From: Nostoc sp. HK-01
GTDB taxonomy: Bacteria > Cyanobacteriota > Cyanobacteriia > Cyanobacteriales > Nostocaceae
DNA length: 64,000 nucleotides
NCBI GenBank assembly: GCA_003990705.1
Contig: AP018318.1
Coordinates: 3,661,501 to 3,725,500 of the forward strand
Direction of reading: 5' to 3'
A program made the translations under genes and the position numbers. Below, piece after piece: positions 63,229 to 64,000 of the stretch. Every line of letters begins with the position of its first letter. The first letter of the stretch is position 1. The notes under the pieces were generated by a model that saw only the letters and a program-made list of their open reading frames with translations, did not search any database and had not been told where the DNA came from.

Positions 63229-64000
63229 ATGATTAAAAGCAATTTAAGCAGTTTGATTGTTAAAAAGGATGTCTTAGCTCTTTTAAATGATTTTGCCAAA
63301 GCAACAGATAGCCAGTTCACAATAGAAGATATAGAAGGTCAAATACTCTTCGGTACAGCAGTAGATATTTCAGCGATCGCCTATCCTATAGAGTTCTCTG
63401 GTGAACTTATTGGTCGGGTACATAGTTCACAACAAGCCGCAGGAGTTGTGGCAATACTAATCTATGCACTCAAGCAAGAGTCTGAGAAGAAAAATCTCGC
63501 CCATGAACTACTAGAAAGATATCAAGAAATTGACTTACTCCATGATATTTCAATTCAAGTAACTGCCAGTCTTAATCTCCGGCAAGTTTCTCGATTGCTC
63601 ATACAAGAAGCTGGTCAATTAATTCCCTCAACTGGTGGGGCTATTTTACTGTTAAACAAAAAAACAAATATTTTTGAGACTTTGGCTGAAATTGGTGCCA
63701 ATAGCTATCTTCAGCACCCGATAAAATTAGGCGAAGGAATTATCGGTGATATAGTTCAAATGGGCAGAGGCGAAATTATCAACAATATTGTATCTTATCC
63801 TCGATTTATTGGGGAACAAAAACAATTTAATTCGTTAATTTGTGTCCCATTAAATGTCGAAGAACGGGTAGTTGGAGCAATTATTATTGGCAGCGAAACT
63901 GCAATTAATTATACAAATAGAGACTTAAAACTATTAAGCATCTTAGCAATGCAAGCAGGCGTTGCAATTGAAAAAGCCCTGCTTTATGAGCAAAGTTGTG
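63229..64000 (+). CDS. GAF-domain signalling protein, C-terminus outside window
   Basis: From the ATG at 63229 at least 257 codons are open to the window edge. The N-terminus is short and helical (KSNLSSLIVKKDVLALLNDF), with a small sensor-like domain (QFTIEDIEGQILFG, YPIEFSGELIGRVHSSQQAA), then a coiled linker (YALKQESEKKNLAHELLERY) and a GAF domain (about 110-250: LHDISIQVTASLNLRQVSRL, TGGAILLLNKK, LICVPLNVEERVVGAIIIG). The output domain is not visible; adenylate cyclase, kinase and phosphatase outputs all occur after such N-termini in Nostocales. It is divergent from the baseplate operon. Confidence 0.85.
   Translation, partial: MIKSNLSSLIVKKDVLALLNDFAKATDSQFTIEDIEGQILFGTAVDISAIAYPIEFSGELIGRVHSSQQAAGVVAILIYALKQESEKKNLAHELLERYQEIDLLHDISIQVTASLNLRQVSRLLIQEAGQLIPSTGGAILLLNKKTNIFETLAEIGANSYLQHPIKLGEGIIGDIVQMGRGEIINNIVSYPRFIGEQKQFNSLICVPLNVEERVVGAIIIGSETAINYTNRDLKLLSILAMQAGVAIEKALLYEQSC

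Overview
This window looks like chromosomal DNA of a filamentous, probably heterocyst-forming cyanobacterium (Nostoc/Anabaena/Calothrix group). The evidence is the very frequent HIP1 octamer GCGATCGC, heptanucleotide STRR-type repeats between genes (TGACCATTGACCA..., AAAGTAAAAAGGT...), cyanobacterial families throughout (DUF3370, DUF928, DUF3531, helical carotenoid protein, biliverdin-type phytochrome with its response regulator, CHASE2 kinase), and a contractile-injection-system baseplate operon. No rRNA, tRNA, CRISPR array or intact insertion sequence was seen.

Layout. 1-4 kb: an MBOAT acyltransferase (cut by the window edge) behind a large membrane SGNH-like protein, an expected pair for acylation of surface polysaccharide. 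4.2-10 kb: a small conserved protein, phosphoenolpyruvate carboxylase, two small cyanobacterial proteins and a DUF3370 lipoprotein-like protein. 10-13 kb: a bacteriophytochrome histidine kinase translationally coupled to its response regulator. 13-20.9 kb: a tandem pair of RelE-like small proteins, a histidine phosphatase, a Nudix hydrolase with a DUF3531 protein, a TPR protein, an ECF-type ABC ATPase, rsmG and a metallophosphoesterase, with MITE-like repeats between them. 21.5-28.1 kb: a DUF928 protein, then two large multidomain redox proteins that both carry FHA domains: a NapH/CcoG-like membrane iron-sulfur protein fused to FHA and a cNMP-binding fold, and an FHA-FAD/NAD reductase-2Fe-2S ferredoxin. 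28-41.8 kb: pentapeptide-repeat protein, Cu/Zn superoxide dismutase, CHASE2-Ser/Thr kinase, TPR protein, a TpsB outer-membrane transporter followed by a TPR-CHAT protease-like protein, a helical carotenoid protein, an LtrA protein and a small secreted protein. 41.9-48.3 kb: a two-RCK channel-like protein and two membrane-linked P-loop NTPases, bracketed by two arrays of a 42-bp HIP1-containing tandem repeat. 48.3-52.5 kb: a second TpsB plus TPR-CHAT pair, this CHAT domain having lost its catalytic dyad. 52.6-62.9 kb: a minus-strand operon coding for gp25-, gpJ- and gpI-like baseplate proteins, a DUF4159-like protein and two large single-pass membrane proteins with Ig-like domains (one with a WD40 propeller, one with an N-terminal winged helix). 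63.2 kb to the end: a divergent GAF-domain protein, cut by the window edge.

How it fits together. The strongest candidates for an undescribed system are (a) the baseplate operon, where the two membrane Ig-like proteins are good candidates for holding a contractile injection system on a membrane, as known for thylakoid-anchored systems in Anabaena; sheath, tube and spike genes are absent from the window; and (b) the two-gene FHA-regulated electron-transfer module, in which NAD(P)H electrons could pass through FAD and a plant-type 2Fe-2S centre to a membrane 4Fe-4S protein under phospho-dependent control. The duplicated TpsB/CHAT pairs and the 42-bp HIP1 minisatellites are further features that ordinary annotation would miss.
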